Shown here piece after piece: positions 14,908-23,800 of a DNA stretch of 59,256 nt (position 1 is the first letter of the stretch; every line of letters begins with the position of its first letter). The notes beneath the pieces were generated by a model. That model had not been told where the DNA came from. It ran no database searches and saw only the letters and a program-made list of their open reading frames with translations. The stretch lies in the NCBI GenBank assembly GCA_949294335.1, contig CASFGO010000026.1, positions 1 through 59,256 on the forward strand, read 5' to 3'. This DNA comes from an uncultured bacterium. GTDB taxonomy: Bacteria > Cyanobacteriota > Vampirovibrionia > Gastranaerophilales > Gastranaerophilaceae. Position numbers and translations under genes: made by a program.

Positions 14908-16083
14908 ATGAAAAAAATATTAGCTGCTTTATTAATTTCTTGTTTGGTATCTTTTTCTGCAGTTAGTGCAGAAGAAAATTCTAATGCAATAAAAGATATT
15001 CCTGCTGATTTTTGGGCTAAACAGCAAGTAGAATCTGTTATACAAGATGGTATCATGCAAACTGATGCAGAAGGTAATTTTAATCCTGACAAACCAGTTT
15101 CTAGAATTGAGTTTGTATCTGCTCTATTAAAAATATTATCCAATGATAATTTAAATGTAAATATTAAAAATAATTTTTCAGATATAAATGACAAACAAGA
15201 ATTTTATAATGATGTATTACGTTCTGAACAATTAGGTTTGGTTTATGGCTATCCAGATGGAACATTTCAACCTCAAAAGACTATGTTAAAATCAGAAACA
15301 ACTTCTGTAATTAGCCACATAACAAAAGATAAGTTTATTGATTGTGCTATTTTGGATAAATATTCTGATAAAAATGATATTCCTTCTTGGGCCAAAATTC
15401 CTTATGCTAAATCTATTAACTATGGAATTTATATAAATCATCCTGATGAAAATAAACTTGAACCTAATAGAAATATTACAAGAGCAGAAACTGCGGTTTT
15501 ATTAACAAGATTAAAAGACAAATTATCACTTGTTAAGCCTCAATATATTCCGCAAAAAGAAGAACTTCTTTCTGTAGAACATATTAATATGGTAAAAAAT
15601 CCTCAAGAAAATAAAGTTAATATAACAAATCAAAGAAAAATCATATTACAAGGTAATGCTTTCCCAATTTCTTTTGAATCTGCTTTCGAATCAAAAACAG
15701 CTAATGAAGGAGATATCGTTTATTTTATCTTTGACCAACCTATCAGAACAGATGAAGGTTCTGTATTAATCCCTCAAGGTTCTAAATTAACTGCAGAGGT
15801 TACTATGATTGAGCAGCCAAGAATATATAACCATTGTGCAAAAGTATTTTTAGAATATAAACAAATTACTTTCCCTGATGGTACAAATTATAATATTTCT
15901 GCAAAAACATTTAATAAAGATAGTGTTTTAAAAGAAAGTAATTGGTTAAGTGGTTTAAAATATGCTTCTATAGTTGGAGCATTTACAAAAGGATTGAATT
16001 ATAAGTCTAAAAAAGGTGAAACAATAAATATTCTATTATCCGAAGATTTATCATTAGTAAATCCAGAAAAAATGGAAAAATAA
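14908..16083 (+). CDS. secreted SLH-domain protein, paralogue A
   Basis: A 391-residue exported protein. I chose the ATG at 14908, which gives a clean signal peptide (MKKILAALLISCLVSFSAVS), over upstream starts in the same frame. Three SLH repeats cover about residues 25-210 (FWAKQQVESVIQDGIMQTDA; GYPDGTFQPQKTMLKSET; and the third ending NRNITRAETAVLLTRL). The C-terminal module has DEGSVLIPQGSKLTAEVTMI, then FPDGTNYNISAK and GLNYKSKKGETINILL, shared with paralogue B. It is probably wall-anchored at the SLH side with a beta-rich domain facing outward. Confidence 0.9.
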   Translation: MKKILAALLISCLVSFSAVSAEENSNAIKDIPADFWAKQQVESVIQDGIMQTDAEGNFNPDKPVSRIEFVSALLKILSNDNLNVNIKNNFSDINDKQEFYNDVLRSEQLGLVYGYPDGTFQPQKTMLKSETTSVISHITKDKFIDCAILDKYSDKNDIPSWAKIPYAKSINYGIYINHPDENKLEPNRNITRAETAVLLTRLKDKLSLVKPQYIPQKEELLSVEHINMVKNPQENKVNITNQRKIILQGNAFPISFESAFESKTANEGDIVYFIFDQPIRTDEGSVLIPQGSKLTAEVTMIEQPRIYNHCAKVFLEYKQITFPDGTNYNISAKTFNKDSVLKESNWLSGLKYASIVGAFTKGLNYKSKKGETINILLSEDLSLVNPEKMEK

Positions 16084-16087
16084 AAAG

Positions 16088-16112
16088 AAGAGCTGAAAGG
16101 CTCTTTTTTTTT
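16088..16112 (+). terminator. terminator of SLH gene 14908
   Basis: AAGAGC, loop TGAAAG, GCTCTT (16088-16105), then a run of T. Confidence 0.85.
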
Positions 16113-16113
16113 A

Positions 16114-16142
16114 TTGCAAAATTTGAAAAAATAGTATATACT
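16114..16142 (+). promoter_or_regulatory. promoter of SLH gene 16207
   Basis: TTGCAA (16114-16119), 17-base spacer, TATACT (16137-16142). It has the same -10 box and spacing as the promoter of paralogue A. Confidence 0.55.
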
Positions 16143-16206
16143 TTGTATGAAATTTGAATTAAGAATCCAACGTTAATTAATATAAATAGAAAAGAGGGAT
16201 ATAGCT

Positions 16207-17493
16207 ATGAAAAAGATTATGTCAGCATTCCTTGTAAGTTGTATGTTAGGGTTAAATGTAACTCCGGCATTAGCAGTTGCTAAAAACAATAATATCAAGG
16301 ATATTCAAAAAAATTATTGGGCAAAAGAACAGATTGAAACTGTTGTATCAGAAGGAATTATGTTCACAGATGATGATGGAAATTTCAACCCTGATAAATC
16401 AATGACTAGGGTTGAATTTGTGCACGCGTTATTGAAAGTATTATCTAATAATAATTTAGATGTAAATGTGAAAAATTCATTCAAAGATGTAACAGCATCA
16501 AATGCTTATTATAATGATATTTTACGCTCACAACAATTAGGATTGGTATATGGATATCCTGATAAGACATTTAAACCAAACAATTCTATGTTGCGTTCAG
16601 AAACAACATCTGTAATAAGTCATATTACAAAAGATAAAAATGTTGATTATAATGTTTTAAATCAATTTACTGATAGAAATACTATTCCAAATTGGGCAAA
16701 ATTACCTTATGCAAAATCTATTAATTATGGAATTTATGTAAACTATCCTGATGAATCTATGTTAGAGCCAAATAGAAATCTGACAAGAGCAGAAGGTGCG
16801 GTATTATTAGCAAAGTTAAAAGATAAATTATGTACAGTAAAACCTCAATATGTTGGTCCAAAAGAAGAAGTATTAGGTATAGAACACTTAAGTGTTAATA
16901 AAAAAGCTCCAAATAATACTGTTCAAATAACCAATCTAAGAAAAGTTATTAATCAAGGTAATGTTTTAGCTGTATGTTTTGATTCTACATTTGAATCTAA
17001 AAAACATTCGGCAGGTGATATTGTAAATTTTGTATTACCAGAAGCATTATATACTGATGAAGGAACAATGTTATTACCAGCAAATACAAAATTAGTAGCT
17101 GAAGTAACAAAAATTGTTCCTCCTAAAAAATTCAATAAAAATGCAAGAGTACATTTGTTATACAAACAAATAGTAATGCCTGATGGCAAGACTTATGATA
17201 TAAAAGCTCGTCCATTTACTAAAGATAATGCATTAAAAGAAGGTCCTTGGATGACAACAGGTAAAATTGCATTATCTACTATTTCATTAGGTATAGTAGG
17301 TGCTGGTGCTGGTGTTGGTTTTGCATTTATTCCAACTCATGCAGCAATCGGAACTGGTTTAGCAATTGGTATTCCTGTTGGTTGCGGTGTTGGTCTAATT
17401 GTTGGATTCTTAACTCCTGGATTGAATTACAAAGCTAAAGAAGGCGAACAAGTTATGATTTTATTAATGGATGATGCAGCAATTGCAAAATAA
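16207..17493 (+). CDS. secreted SLH-domain protein, paralogue B
   Basis: A 428-residue exported protein closely related to the upstream gene. It has a signal peptide (MKKIMSAFLVSCMLGLNVTP, cleavage near ALA-VAK), three SLH repeats (NYWAKEQIETVVSEGIMFTD; GYPDKTFKPNNSMLRSET; third ending NRNLTRAEGAVLLAKL) and the shared C-terminal module (DEGTMLLPANTKLVAEVTKI, MPDGKTYDIKAR). It differs by a ~45-residue glycine/alanine-rich hydrophobic insertion (LSTISLGIVGAGAGVGFAFI ... GCGVGLIVGFL) before GLNYKAKEGEQVMILL, which could be a membrane hairpin. The two genes arose by tandem duplication but have separate promoters and terminators. Confidence 0.9.
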   Translation: MKKIMSAFLVSCMLGLNVTPALAVAKNNNIKDIQKNYWAKEQIETVVSEGIMFTDDDGNFNPDKSMTRVEFVHALLKVLSNNNLDVNVKNSFKDVTASNAYYNDILRSQQLGLVYGYPDKTFKPNNSMLRSETTSVISHITKDKNVDYNVLNQFTDRNTIPNWAKLPYAKSINYGIYVNYPDESMLEPNRNLTRAEGAVLLAKLKDKLCTVKPQYVGPKEEVLGIEHLSVNKKAPNNTVQITNLRKVINQGNVLAVCFDSTFESKKHSAGDIVNFVLPEALYTDEGTMLLPANTKLVAEVTKIVPPKKFNKNARVHLLYKQIVMPDGKTYDIKARPFTKDNALKEGPWMTTGKIALSTISLGIVGAGAGVGFAFIPTHAAIGTGLAIGIPVGCGVGLIVGFLTPGLNYKAKEGEQVMILLMDDAAIAK

Positions 17494-17510
17494 TAATTTA
17501 ATCAAATAAA

Positions 17511-17544
17511 AAGAAAGCCTCTGAATAACAGAGGCTTTCTTTTT
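17511..17544. terminator. bidirectional terminator between SLH paralogue B and dut
   Basis: AAGAAAGCCTCT / AGAGGCTTTCTT with a 7-base loop; T-runs follow on both strands. It serves the convergent SLH and dut genes. Confidence 0.85.
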
Positions 17545-17553
17545 ATATTTATT

Positions 17554-17994
17554 TTAATTTTTTCCTGTAGAGCCAAAACCGCCTTCTCCGCGTTCGGTGT
17601 CTGAAAGTTCTGTAACGACTTCGATTTTTGCTTGTTCAACTCTTGCGATTACCATTTGAGCAATTCTTTCTTGAGGTTGAATTGTATATTCTTCATTTGA
17701 TAAATTTACGACAGGAACACAAAGTTCGCCTCTATAATCTTCATCAACTGTTCCTACACAATTAATTAATGTAATGCCGTGTTTAATTGATAGACCTGAA
17801 CGAGGTCTTACTTGTGCTTCATAGCCGTGTTCAAGTTCAATTTTTATACCTGTTGGAACTAATGTTCTTTCTAGTGGTTTTAAGGTTATAGGTTCTTCTA
17901 TTGCTGCTGATAAGTCCATGCCTGCAGCACCTTCTGTTTTATATTCAGGTAAAATTTTATTATGTGCTAATCTTTTTATTTTTAAAACTGTCAT
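17554..17994 (-). CDS. dut: dUTP diphosphatase
   Basis: A 146-residue trimeric dUTPase that hydrolyses dUTP to dUMP, preventing uracil in DNA. All five motifs are present: AGMDLSA (1), [12 protein letters not shown] (2), [11 protein letters not shown] (3), ERIAQMVI (4) and the flexible arm [12 protein letters not shown] (5). It overlaps the upstream PLP enzyme by one base (TAATG), so the two genes are translationally coupled. Confidence 0.97.
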   Translation of the reverse strand: MTVLKIKRLAHNKILPEYKTEGAAGMDLSAAIEEPITLKPLERTLVPTGIKIELEHGYEAQVRPRSGLSIKHGITLINCVGTVDEDYRGELCVPVVNLSNEEYTIQPQERIAQMVIARVEQAKIEVVTELSDTERGEGGFGSTGKN

Positions 17995-19235
17995 TATTTA
18001 ACATCCTCATAAATATTTTTTAGTACATATTTAACGTGTGAATAATTTAATCCACCTTGCATATAAACTGCATAAGGAGCTCTCATAGGTCCATCTGCTG
18101 ATAGTTCAATGGTTGAACCTTCAATAAATGTTCCGCCTGCCATTATAAGCTTATCTTCATATCCTGGAACATCGTCAGGGATTGGAGTTACATGAGAATT
18201 TATTGGAGATAATTGTTGAATTTTTCTGCAGAATATTTCCAATGGCTCAGGTTTTCCAAATTCTATTGTTTGGATTAAATCAGTTCTATGTTCGTTGTAT
18301 TTAGGAGTAGATTTGTATCCTATATCTTCAAAAATTTTAGCTGCAAGAACTGCTCCTTTTACGGCATCTGCTACAATAGATGGTGCCATAAATAGACCTT
18401 GGAATATTAATCTAAGCTGGTTTAGCATTGCTCCACCTTCTGAACCTATTCCAGGTGCCGTTAATCTCATTGCTGCTTGTTCTACATATTTTTCTTTTCC
18501 TGCAATATAACCGCCTGTTTCGACAATCCCACCACCAGGGTTTTTGATTAGTGAGCCTGCAATTAAATCTGCTCCAACTTCAAGTGGCTCTTGTTTTTCT
18601 ACAAATTCTCCATAGCAGTTGTCTACAAAACAAATACAGTTTGGATTTTTTGATTTTACTATTTCGCAGATTTTTTTGATTGTTTCAATGTTTACAGATG
18701 GTCTTAGTGAATATCCTCTTGAACGTTGGATTTCTACCATTGTAACTGTTTCATCAATTTTATTTGCTATTCCTTCAAAATCTACTGTTCCATCTTCTTT
18801 AAGCGCTACTTCATCATATAAAACTCCGTGTCCCATTAAAGACTCAGGTCTGATTTCTTCGCGTCCTTCAACTTTGCCTATAACTTCAAGCATTGTATCG
18901 TAAGGTGTTCCTGTAACTGAAACAAGTTTGTCTCCGTGTCTTAAGTTTCCAAATAATGCACAAGCAATTGAATGTGTTCCTGATACAAAGTGGTTTCTTA
19001 CAATTGCTTTTTCTGTTTTAAATACTTGTGCAAATACATTATCAAGAATTTCTTTCCCTAAATCATCGTGTCCGTAGCCTGATACGGTATAAAAATGTTC
19101 AGGTGCAACTTTATTATCAATAAATGCTTGTAGAACTTTTTCTTGGTTGTAATCTCTAATATCTTCTATGTATTCAAATTCTTCTTTTAGTAATTTTTCA
19201 GTTTCTTTAAATTTTTGTTCAGTTTCTATATTCAT
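17994..19235 (-). CDS. methionine gamma-lyase-like PLP enzyme (aluminium-resistance protein family)
   Basis: A 413-residue fold-type I PLP enzyme of the family once called 'aluminum resistance protein', found in Cyanobacteria and Firmicutes. The cofactor lysine lies in [20 protein letters not shown]; substrate/PLP motifs include [13 protein letters not shown] and [20 protein letters not shown]. It probably cleaves a C-S bond of methionine or cystathionine-like compounds, but the natural substrate is not established. It is the first gene of a two-gene unit with dut. Confidence 0.9.
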   Translation of the reverse strand: MNIETEQKFKETEKLLKEEFEYIEDIRDYNQEKVLQAFIDNKVAPEHFYTVSGYGHDDLGKEILDNVFAQVFKTEKAIVRNHFVSGTHSIACALFGNLRHGDKLVSVTGTPYDTMLEVIGKVEGREEIRPESLMGHGVLYDEVALKEDGTVDFEGIANKIDETVTMVEIQRSRGYSLRPSVNIETIKKICEIVKSKNPNCICFVDNCYGEFVEKQEPLEVGADLIAGSLIKNPGGGIVETGGYIAGKEKYVEQAAMRLTAPGIGSEGGAMLNQLRLIFQGLFMAPSIVADAVKGAVLAAKIFEDIGYKSTPKYNEHRTDLIQTIEFGKPEPLEIFCRKIQQLSPINSHVTPIPDDVPGYEDKLIMAGGTFIEGSTIELSADGPMRAPYAVYMQGGLNYSHVKYVLKNIYEDVK

Positions 19236-19338
19236 AATTTATCCTTAATAATATTGGCTAGCATGTTAATGATATTGCAACTAAAAATATTCGTCAAATA
19301 GGGAATTATTCAAATAGAAACAGTCATAAAATTGAATT

Positions 19339-20049
19339 ATGAGATGGTTATTAATAAGTTTTATATTTTTTTCACTTTCTTGTATGGCACATGAAGCCTA
19401 TAGAGTTTATGATTACCATAATTCTTTAGGTGCAAATACAAGAGGAGATATTCCGACTGTTTTTATTCTTGATTATTCAAATAGTATGAATGAAAGAATT
19501 GACGGAGAAACAAAATTCAATATATTAAGACGTTGTTTTAATGGTTTAGTTACTCAAATCCCCGATGAAGTACCTGTTGGAGTAAGGGTATATGGGCATA
19601 GATGGGGTTTTACAAATTATGATGCTTGTCGTGCATCTAATATGGTTGAGGGGATAAATAAATATAACCGAGATATTATACCTGAAGTTTTAAACAAATA
19701 TCGTCCTAAAGGTATGACACCTATTACATATTCGCTAAAAGAAACTATTGAGAAAGATTTCCCACTTAATAGAAATCCTAAGCATATTGTGCTAGTGACG
19801 GATGGTGGCGAAAATTGTGATGAAAGTCCTTGTGAATATGTTATGGATTTAATCAAGACAAGAAAAGATATCAAAATAGATGTGATTGCAATAAATATAA
19901 AAAATCACGATGATTTAGATCAACTTACTTGTACGGCTAATGTTACAAGTGGAAAACTGTACAATGTTGATACAGAAGCACAATTAATGAATGTATTAGA
20001 AAAATCTATGAATTCTAAAAAACAAGTTAATGCAACGATTGTTAGATAG
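19339..20049 (+). CDS. exported von Willebrand factor A domain protein
   Basis: A 236-residue protein: an N-terminal hydrophobic segment (MRWLLISFIFFSLSCMAHEA, signal peptide or weak lipobox at LSC) followed by a vWA domain. The MIDAS metal site is complete: DYSNSM (D-x-S-x-S), the threonine in GMTPITYSLKE and the aspartate in LVTDGGENCDE. Conserved cysteines suggest a disulphide in the envelope. It probably binds a surface ligand or assists an envelope machine; no partner gene is adjacent. Confidence 0.87.
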   Translation: MRWLLISFIFFSLSCMAHEAYRVYDYHNSLGANTRGDIPTVFILDYSNSMNERIDGETKFNILRRCFNGLVTQIPDEVPVGVRVYGHRWGFTNYDACRASNMVEGINKYNRDIIPEVLNKYRPKGMTPITYSLKETIEKDFPLNRNPKHIVLVTDGGENCDESPCEYVMDLIKTRKDIKIDVIAINIKNHDDLDQLTCTANVTSGKLYNVDTEAQLMNVLEKSMNSKKQVNATIVR

Positions 20050-20057
20050 GTATAAGA

Positions 20058-20085
20058 TTTTGACAGAGATTTATCTCTGTCAAAA
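20058..20085. repeat. inverted repeat at the end of the vWA gene
   Basis: TGACAGAGA / TCTCTGTCA with a 4-base loop, flanked by T3-4 and A4 that can extend the stem. It lies between convergent genes and may act as a terminator for either, but no free T-run follows. Confidence 0.6.
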
Positions 20086-20089
20086 CCAT

Positions 20090-20263
20090 TTACCCTTCTT
20101 CAGGTAAAAAAATAACTTTGTCATTTAAAATAGAATAGATATCTTCGTAACATCTATTGTTATGTACAAGTTGTTGATATTCTTGTACAACAGATATCAC
20201 GTCTGCTGTTGATAGTTTAATTAATCTTCTACCACCTGAAGAACTTTCTATAATTCTTGCCAT
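20090..20263 (-). CDS. small conserved-looking protein (57 aa)
   Basis: An ATG with a GAGG ribosome binding site 7 bases upstream opens a 57-residue frame: MARIIESSSGGRRLIKLSTA, then DVISVVQEYQQLVHNNRCYE, then DIYSILNDKVIFLPEEG. It has a basic N-terminus, a central helix and an acidic C-terminus with no membrane segment. An upstream TATAAT box with extended TG (TTGTATAATT) supports transcription. I do not recognise the family; the FLPEE ending is reminiscent of small adaptor or regulatory proteins, which is speculation. Confidence 0.65.
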   Translation of the reverse strand: MARIIESSSGGRRLIKLSTADVISVVQEYQQLVHNNRCYEDIYSILNDKVIFLPEEG

Positions 20264-20389
20264 TTAAAACCTCACTTAATTATACAAGAGGTTACGACAA
20301 TATAATATCAATCTTTAAAGAATACAAAAAAGCTCAACTCTTCTTATTAGAAAACTCTCTTTTAATTTTAATCAATTCTTGAATAAATA

Positions 20390-20911
20390 CTAGGTTAAAA
20401 GATTCATATCTTGGTCAAACTTATATAGTTTACCATCTTCATCTTTAAACTCGTATCCGTTATCTGTTTTAACAAGTTCAGCACTTTTTCCATCAGTATT
20501 AGTTACTTTAAGTTGATTACCACTTGCTGCTACATATAAAGTATCATTACCTGCTTTTATTGTTTTGTTCCCGATAGAATCTACTTCAATATCACTTATA
20601 TATGTCCCATTATCAGCAAATTTATCAATATTATTTGTTGTTGGTTGATTTGTTGCATTTTTTACATCTTCAGTTGTTCCTGTCGGTTTTGTGTTCTGAG
20701 TCTTTTCTCCTTTGCCAATATTAGTAATCATCGACCAGAATTTGCTTATAGCACCTTGACCATCTTTTTCATTAAGAACTTTATCATTATTTTTATCAAG
20801 AGAATCAAATATAGTCCAATGTTTTGATGAAACTTCATTTCTTTGGATTCCATTATTTTGTTTAGGCTCTTTTATTGGTTCATTCCCGCCAATATTACCA
20901 ATACTTACCAT
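20390..20911 (-). CDS. EF-hand-containing protein of unknown function
   Basis: A 173-residue protein; the ATG at 20911 with GGAG 8 bases upstream is a better start than that at 20941. A complete EF-hand loop is present: DKNNDKVLNEKD at about residues 36-47, flanked by helices (WTIFDSL, AISKFWSMI). A T/N/P-rich linker is followed by a C-terminal repeat of short beta-strands and turns (TYISDIEVDSIGNKTIKAGN; LKVTNTDGKSAELVKTDNGY; EFKDEDGKLYKFDQDM). No signal peptide is visible. It is probably a calcium-binding structural or secreted protein exported by a signal I cannot see. Confidence 0.7.
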   Translation of the reverse strand: MVSIGNIGGNEPIKEPKQNNGIQRNEVSSKHWTIFDSLDKNNDKVLNEKDGQGAISKFWSMITNIGKGEKTQNTKPTGTTEDVKNATNQPTTNNIDKFADNGTYISDIEVDSIGNKTIKAGNDTLYVAASGNQLKVTNTDGKSAELVKTDNGYEFKDEDGKLYKFDQDMNLLT

Positions 20912-21074
20912 AATATTACTCCATTTATTATAGATACACATGGATTTACGGTTAGTTAGTTAAAATCTTTAGGTTTATTTGATTTAATGTTACAAAAGTT
21001 TATATTTTAGGTTGCTTTTATCAATATCTTTTTTTTGTTATTATGTAACCATAGACAATATATGGAGATAATTT

Positions 21075-21824
21075 ATGAGCGGACATTCAAAGTGGTCAAC
21101 AATCAAACATAAAAAAGCAAAAACAGATTCAGCAAGAGCTGCTGAATTCCAAAAGTTTTCAAGAGAATTAATCGTTGCTGCAAAATTGGGTGGTCCTGAT
21201 CCTGCTGGGAATTTCAGATTAAGAACTGCAATTGAAAAGGCAAAAGCCGCAGGACTTCCAAATGATAATATCAAAAGAGCAATAGATAAAGGCTCAGGTA
21301 AAAATAATACAGATAATTATGAAGAATTAATATATGAAGGTTATGCAGCTGGTGGTGTTGCTGTTGTTGTTGAAGCAATGACTGATAACAAAAATAGAAC
21401 TGCAGGTGATGTTAGAAGTTTCTTTACAAAATTCAACGGAAACCTTGGTGAAACAGGTTGTGTAGGTTGGATGTTTGATAGAAAAGGTTGCATAACATTC
21501 CCTAAGACAGTTGATTATGATGCTTTATTTGAAGCTGCTATAAATCTTGATGCTGAAGATATTGTTGAAGAAGAAGAATCTTATAACGTTATGACATCTG
21601 TTCCTAATCTTCAAGTAGTAACTGAAGGATTAGAAAAAGCAGGTTTTAAATCAGAAACAGCTGAATTCGTGAGAATCCCGCAAAATACTATCGAAGTTAC
21701 TGATGAAAAAACTGCTACTAATATATTAAGATTATTGAGTAAATTAGAAGAACACGATGATGTTCAAAATGTTTATATGAATTTTGATATTTCAGATGAA
21801 TTAATGGAAAAATTGGATTATTAA
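21075..21824 (+). CDS. yebC: YebC/TACO1-family translation/transcription factor
   Basis: A 249-residue protein with the invariant start MSGHSKWSTIKHKKAKTDSA and the three-domain architecture of YebC, including GPDPAGNFRLRTAIEKAKAA and LPNDNIKRAIDKGSG. YebC proteins were first described as regulators and are now known to help ribosomes through polyproline tracts. It is followed 27 bases later by ferritin, which may be co-transcribed. Confidence 0.97.
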   Translation: MSGHSKWSTIKHKKAKTDSARAAEFQKFSRELIVAAKLGGPDPAGNFRLRTAIEKAKAAGLPNDNIKRAIDKGSGKNNTDNYEELIYEGYAAGGVAVVVEAMTDNKNRTAGDVRSFFTKFNGNLGETGCVGWMFDRKGCITFPKTVDYDALFEAAINLDAEDIVEEEESYNVMTSVPNLQVVTEGLEKAGFKSETAEFVRIPQNTIEVTDEKTATNILRLLSKLEEHDDVQNVYMNFDISDELMEKLDY

Positions 21825-21851
21825 ATAATCTATAAAAGAAAGAAGGTTATT

Positions 21852-22361
21852 ATGATAAGTGAAAAATTAGAAAGAGCTTTTAACGAACAAATTAATGCAG
21901 AATTATATTCTGAATATTTATACCTTTCTATGAAAGGGTATTTTGAAAGACTTAATCTAAAAGGTTTTGTAAATTGGATGGATGTTCAAGTACAAGAAGA
22001 ACATGCTCATGCATTAGGTATGTATGATTATGTTCACGAACGTGGTGGTAAAGTTGAATTAATGGCTATTGAAAAACCACAAACAAATTGGAATTCTCCA
22101 CTTGATGTTTTTGAACATGTATTACGTCATGAGGAATTAGTTACTTCAAAAATTAATGCCCTAATGGATGTTGCAGAAGAAGTTCATGATAGAGCTGCTT
22201 TATCATTCTTAGACTGGTATTTAAAAGAACAAGTTGAAGAAGAAGCAAGTGTTGGTGGGGTATTATCAACATTACAATTAATCAAAGATGATGCAAATGC
22301 TTTATTGTTATTAGATAAAGATTTAGCAACTAGAACTTTTGTTGCTCCAGTTATTGGCTAA
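21852..22361 (+). CDS. ftnA: bacterial non-haem ferritin
   Basis: A 169-residue four-helix ferritin that oxidises Fe2+ and stores iron. Ferroxidase ligands are visible: E17 and the YLYLSMKGYFE helix, E50 with QVQEEHAHALGMYDYVHERG (E-x2-H), E94 and Q127-E130 in EQVEEEASVGG. Length is typical of bacterial FtnA and there is no haem-binding methionine pattern. A strong terminator follows directly. Confidence 0.95.
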   Translation: MISEKLERAFNEQINAELYSEYLYLSMKGYFERLNLKGFVNWMDVQVQEEHAHALGMYDYVHERGGKVELMAIEKPQTNWNSPLDVFEHVLRHEELVTSKINALMDVAEEVHDRAALSFLDWYLKEQVEEEASVGGVLSTLQLIKDDANALLLLDKDLATRTFVAPVIG

Positions 22362-22382
22362 TAAATTAGAGTTTATAAGGAA

Positions 22383-22414
22383 AAAAGGATTGAGTGAAAA
22401 CTCAATCCTTTTTT
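22383..22414 (+). terminator. terminator after ferritin (bidirectional)
   Basis: AAAAGGATTGAGT, loop GAAA, ACTCAATCCTTTT plus further T. A GNRA-type tetraloop closes a perfect 13-bp stem. The convergent small gene at 22414 ends at its edge. Confidence 0.9.
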
Positions 22415-22641
22415 TATGCTTGTTTGTATCCATAACTTTGTAGCAAAGTTTGCGGCGGTGCTGCGACTGCCGTTGTATACATTAAAAATTCATTATCCGG
22501 TGCGAAATACTGTCGCATAAATGCTCTATTTGTGATAGTTTCGTAGCAAACGTAGGAATCTACTTTATCCTTAATATATCCTGCGAACACTTGCTGTTTA
22601 TGCGTCAGCTTACAATCCTTAAGTGTTTTGACGATTTTCAT
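22414..22641 (-). CDS. small protein of unknown function (75 aa)
   Basis: I do not recognise this family. The ATG at 22641 gives MKIVKTLKDCKLTHKQQVFA then GYIKDKVDSYVCYETITNRA; an upstream TTG start is less likely. The middle (FMRQYFAPDNEFLMYTTAVAAPPQTLLQ) is aromatic. There is no ribosome binding site, but two TATAAT hexamers lie just upstream, so a leaderless or nearly leaderless mRNA is possible. A palindrome at 22654-22674 overlaps this promoter region. Confidence 0.55.
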   Translation of the reverse strand: MKIVKTLKDCKLTHKQQVFAGYIKDKVDSYVCYETITNRAFMRQYFAPDNEFLMYTTAVAAPPQTLLQSYGYKQA

Positions 22642-22653
22642 AATTATACATAC

Positions 22654-22674
22654 ATTATACAATTTGTGTATAAT
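22654..22674. promoter_or_regulatory. palindromic operator candidate
   Basis: ATTATACA, 5-base spacer, TGTATAAT: perfect 8-base arms covering a TATAAT box of the small minus-strand gene. It has the form of a dimeric repressor site. Confidence 0.45.
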
Positions 22675-22714
22675 TATTTAAAGCCTAAAATCAAATAACC
22701 TTAACAATAATTTA

Positions 22715-23800
22715 CTATTTTGTATTACAGTTTTTGTCTAAAAATTTTATTAGTCTTCTTGCTTTTAGTTTAGTAATAAGACTTAATGTAATAAGACAAC
22801 CAACGCAAGTTGTTAAGATATAATTTGGTTTTATTTTTTTGATATTTTTCTTTTTAGAATTTATTATTTTACTTGATATTTTCCAAGTAGAAGGTTTTAT
22901 TAGTCCTGAAAATCCGCAGCATTTGTCGAAGCCTTCAAGTTCTTCAAATTCGGTATTTTCTATATTTTTAATTATGTTAATAACTTTTTCACCATTTTTT
23001 TCGTGGCAAGGTTGGTGGTATGTGATTTTACAATGTTTCTTTGATTCAAATTTGATATTACTTTCAGAAATCAAATCATAAATAGACTTAAATTGAATTT
23101 TTTCAAGTTTTAATTTTAATTCTTCATCCTTAATGTATTTGATATATTCTTTCCAAGTCCATTCACAGCTTGCACAATCTGTTATGAAATAATCAAAATT
23201 TAGGTCTTTGATTTTTTGAACATTTTCATTTGCTTGTTCTACAAATCTTTTCATATTTCCACTGGTTAAAAATGGAAGTCCGCAACAGTTAAATTTTGTA
23301 TCTAGAACTTCTATTTCCATTTTATTTAGTAGTGATTTTATGTATTCAGAAGTTTTAGGGAATACTGTTTCAATACATCCACCAAAGTATATGGCTTTTT
23401 TATCAAATTTCTTTTTGAATTTCTTTTGATGTCCAAATAAAAATCTTGCCGTATTTAATGCTGTATTAAATATCTGTTTTGATTGAAGTATTGATAAAAG
23501 TTTTCCTTCGATTGAGTTTTTGAAATATTCTGCTTTGGCAGATAGAATAACTTCTACAATATCAATATCAGATGGACAAAAATCAGAACATTTTCCACAT
23601 TTTAAACATAAATCAAGGTACTTGTTTATGTTTTTATTCATTTTTAATTCACCTTTAATAATTCCTCGAAGCATAATAAATTGACCTCGAGAAACAGTAC
23701 ATTCATTTCCTGTTTCAAGGTAAATCGGACATACTGACTGGCAAAGTCCACATTTTGAACATGTATGAATAATTTCTTTGTAGTCTTTAAGCTTTTTCAT
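22715..23800 (-). CDS. (Fe-S)-binding oxidoreductase, glycolate-oxidase iron-sulfur (GlcF-like) subunit
   Basis: A 361-residue electron-transfer subunit. Two [4Fe-4S] ferredoxin motifs open the protein (CSKCGLCQSVCP and CLKCGKCSDFCP), followed by two CCG domains (GGCIETVFPKT...CCGLPFLTSG and HQPCHEKNGE...CCGFSGLIKP) as in GlcF and heterodisulfide-reductase HdrB-type proteins. No flavin subunit (GlcD) is next to it in the window. The gene overlaps glmU by one base (TAATG) although no functional link is obvious. Confidence 0.88.
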   Translation of the reverse strand: MKKLKDYKEIIHTCSKCGLCQSVCPIYLETGNECTVSRGQFIMLRGIIKGELKMNKNINKYLDLCLKCGKCSDFCPSDIDIVEVILSAKAEYFKNSIEGKLLSILQSKQIFNTALNTARFLFGHQKKFKKKFDKKAIYFGGCIETVFPKTSEYIKSLLNKMEIEVLDTKFNCCGLPFLTSGNMKRFVEQANENVQKIKDLNFDYFITDCASCEWTWKEYIKYIKDEELKLKLEKIQFKSIYDLISESNIKFESKKHCKITYHQPCHEKNGEKVINIIKNIENTEFEELEGFDKCCGFSGLIKPSTWKISSKIINSKKKNIKKIKPNYILTTCVGCLITLSLITKLKARRLIKFLDKNCNTK

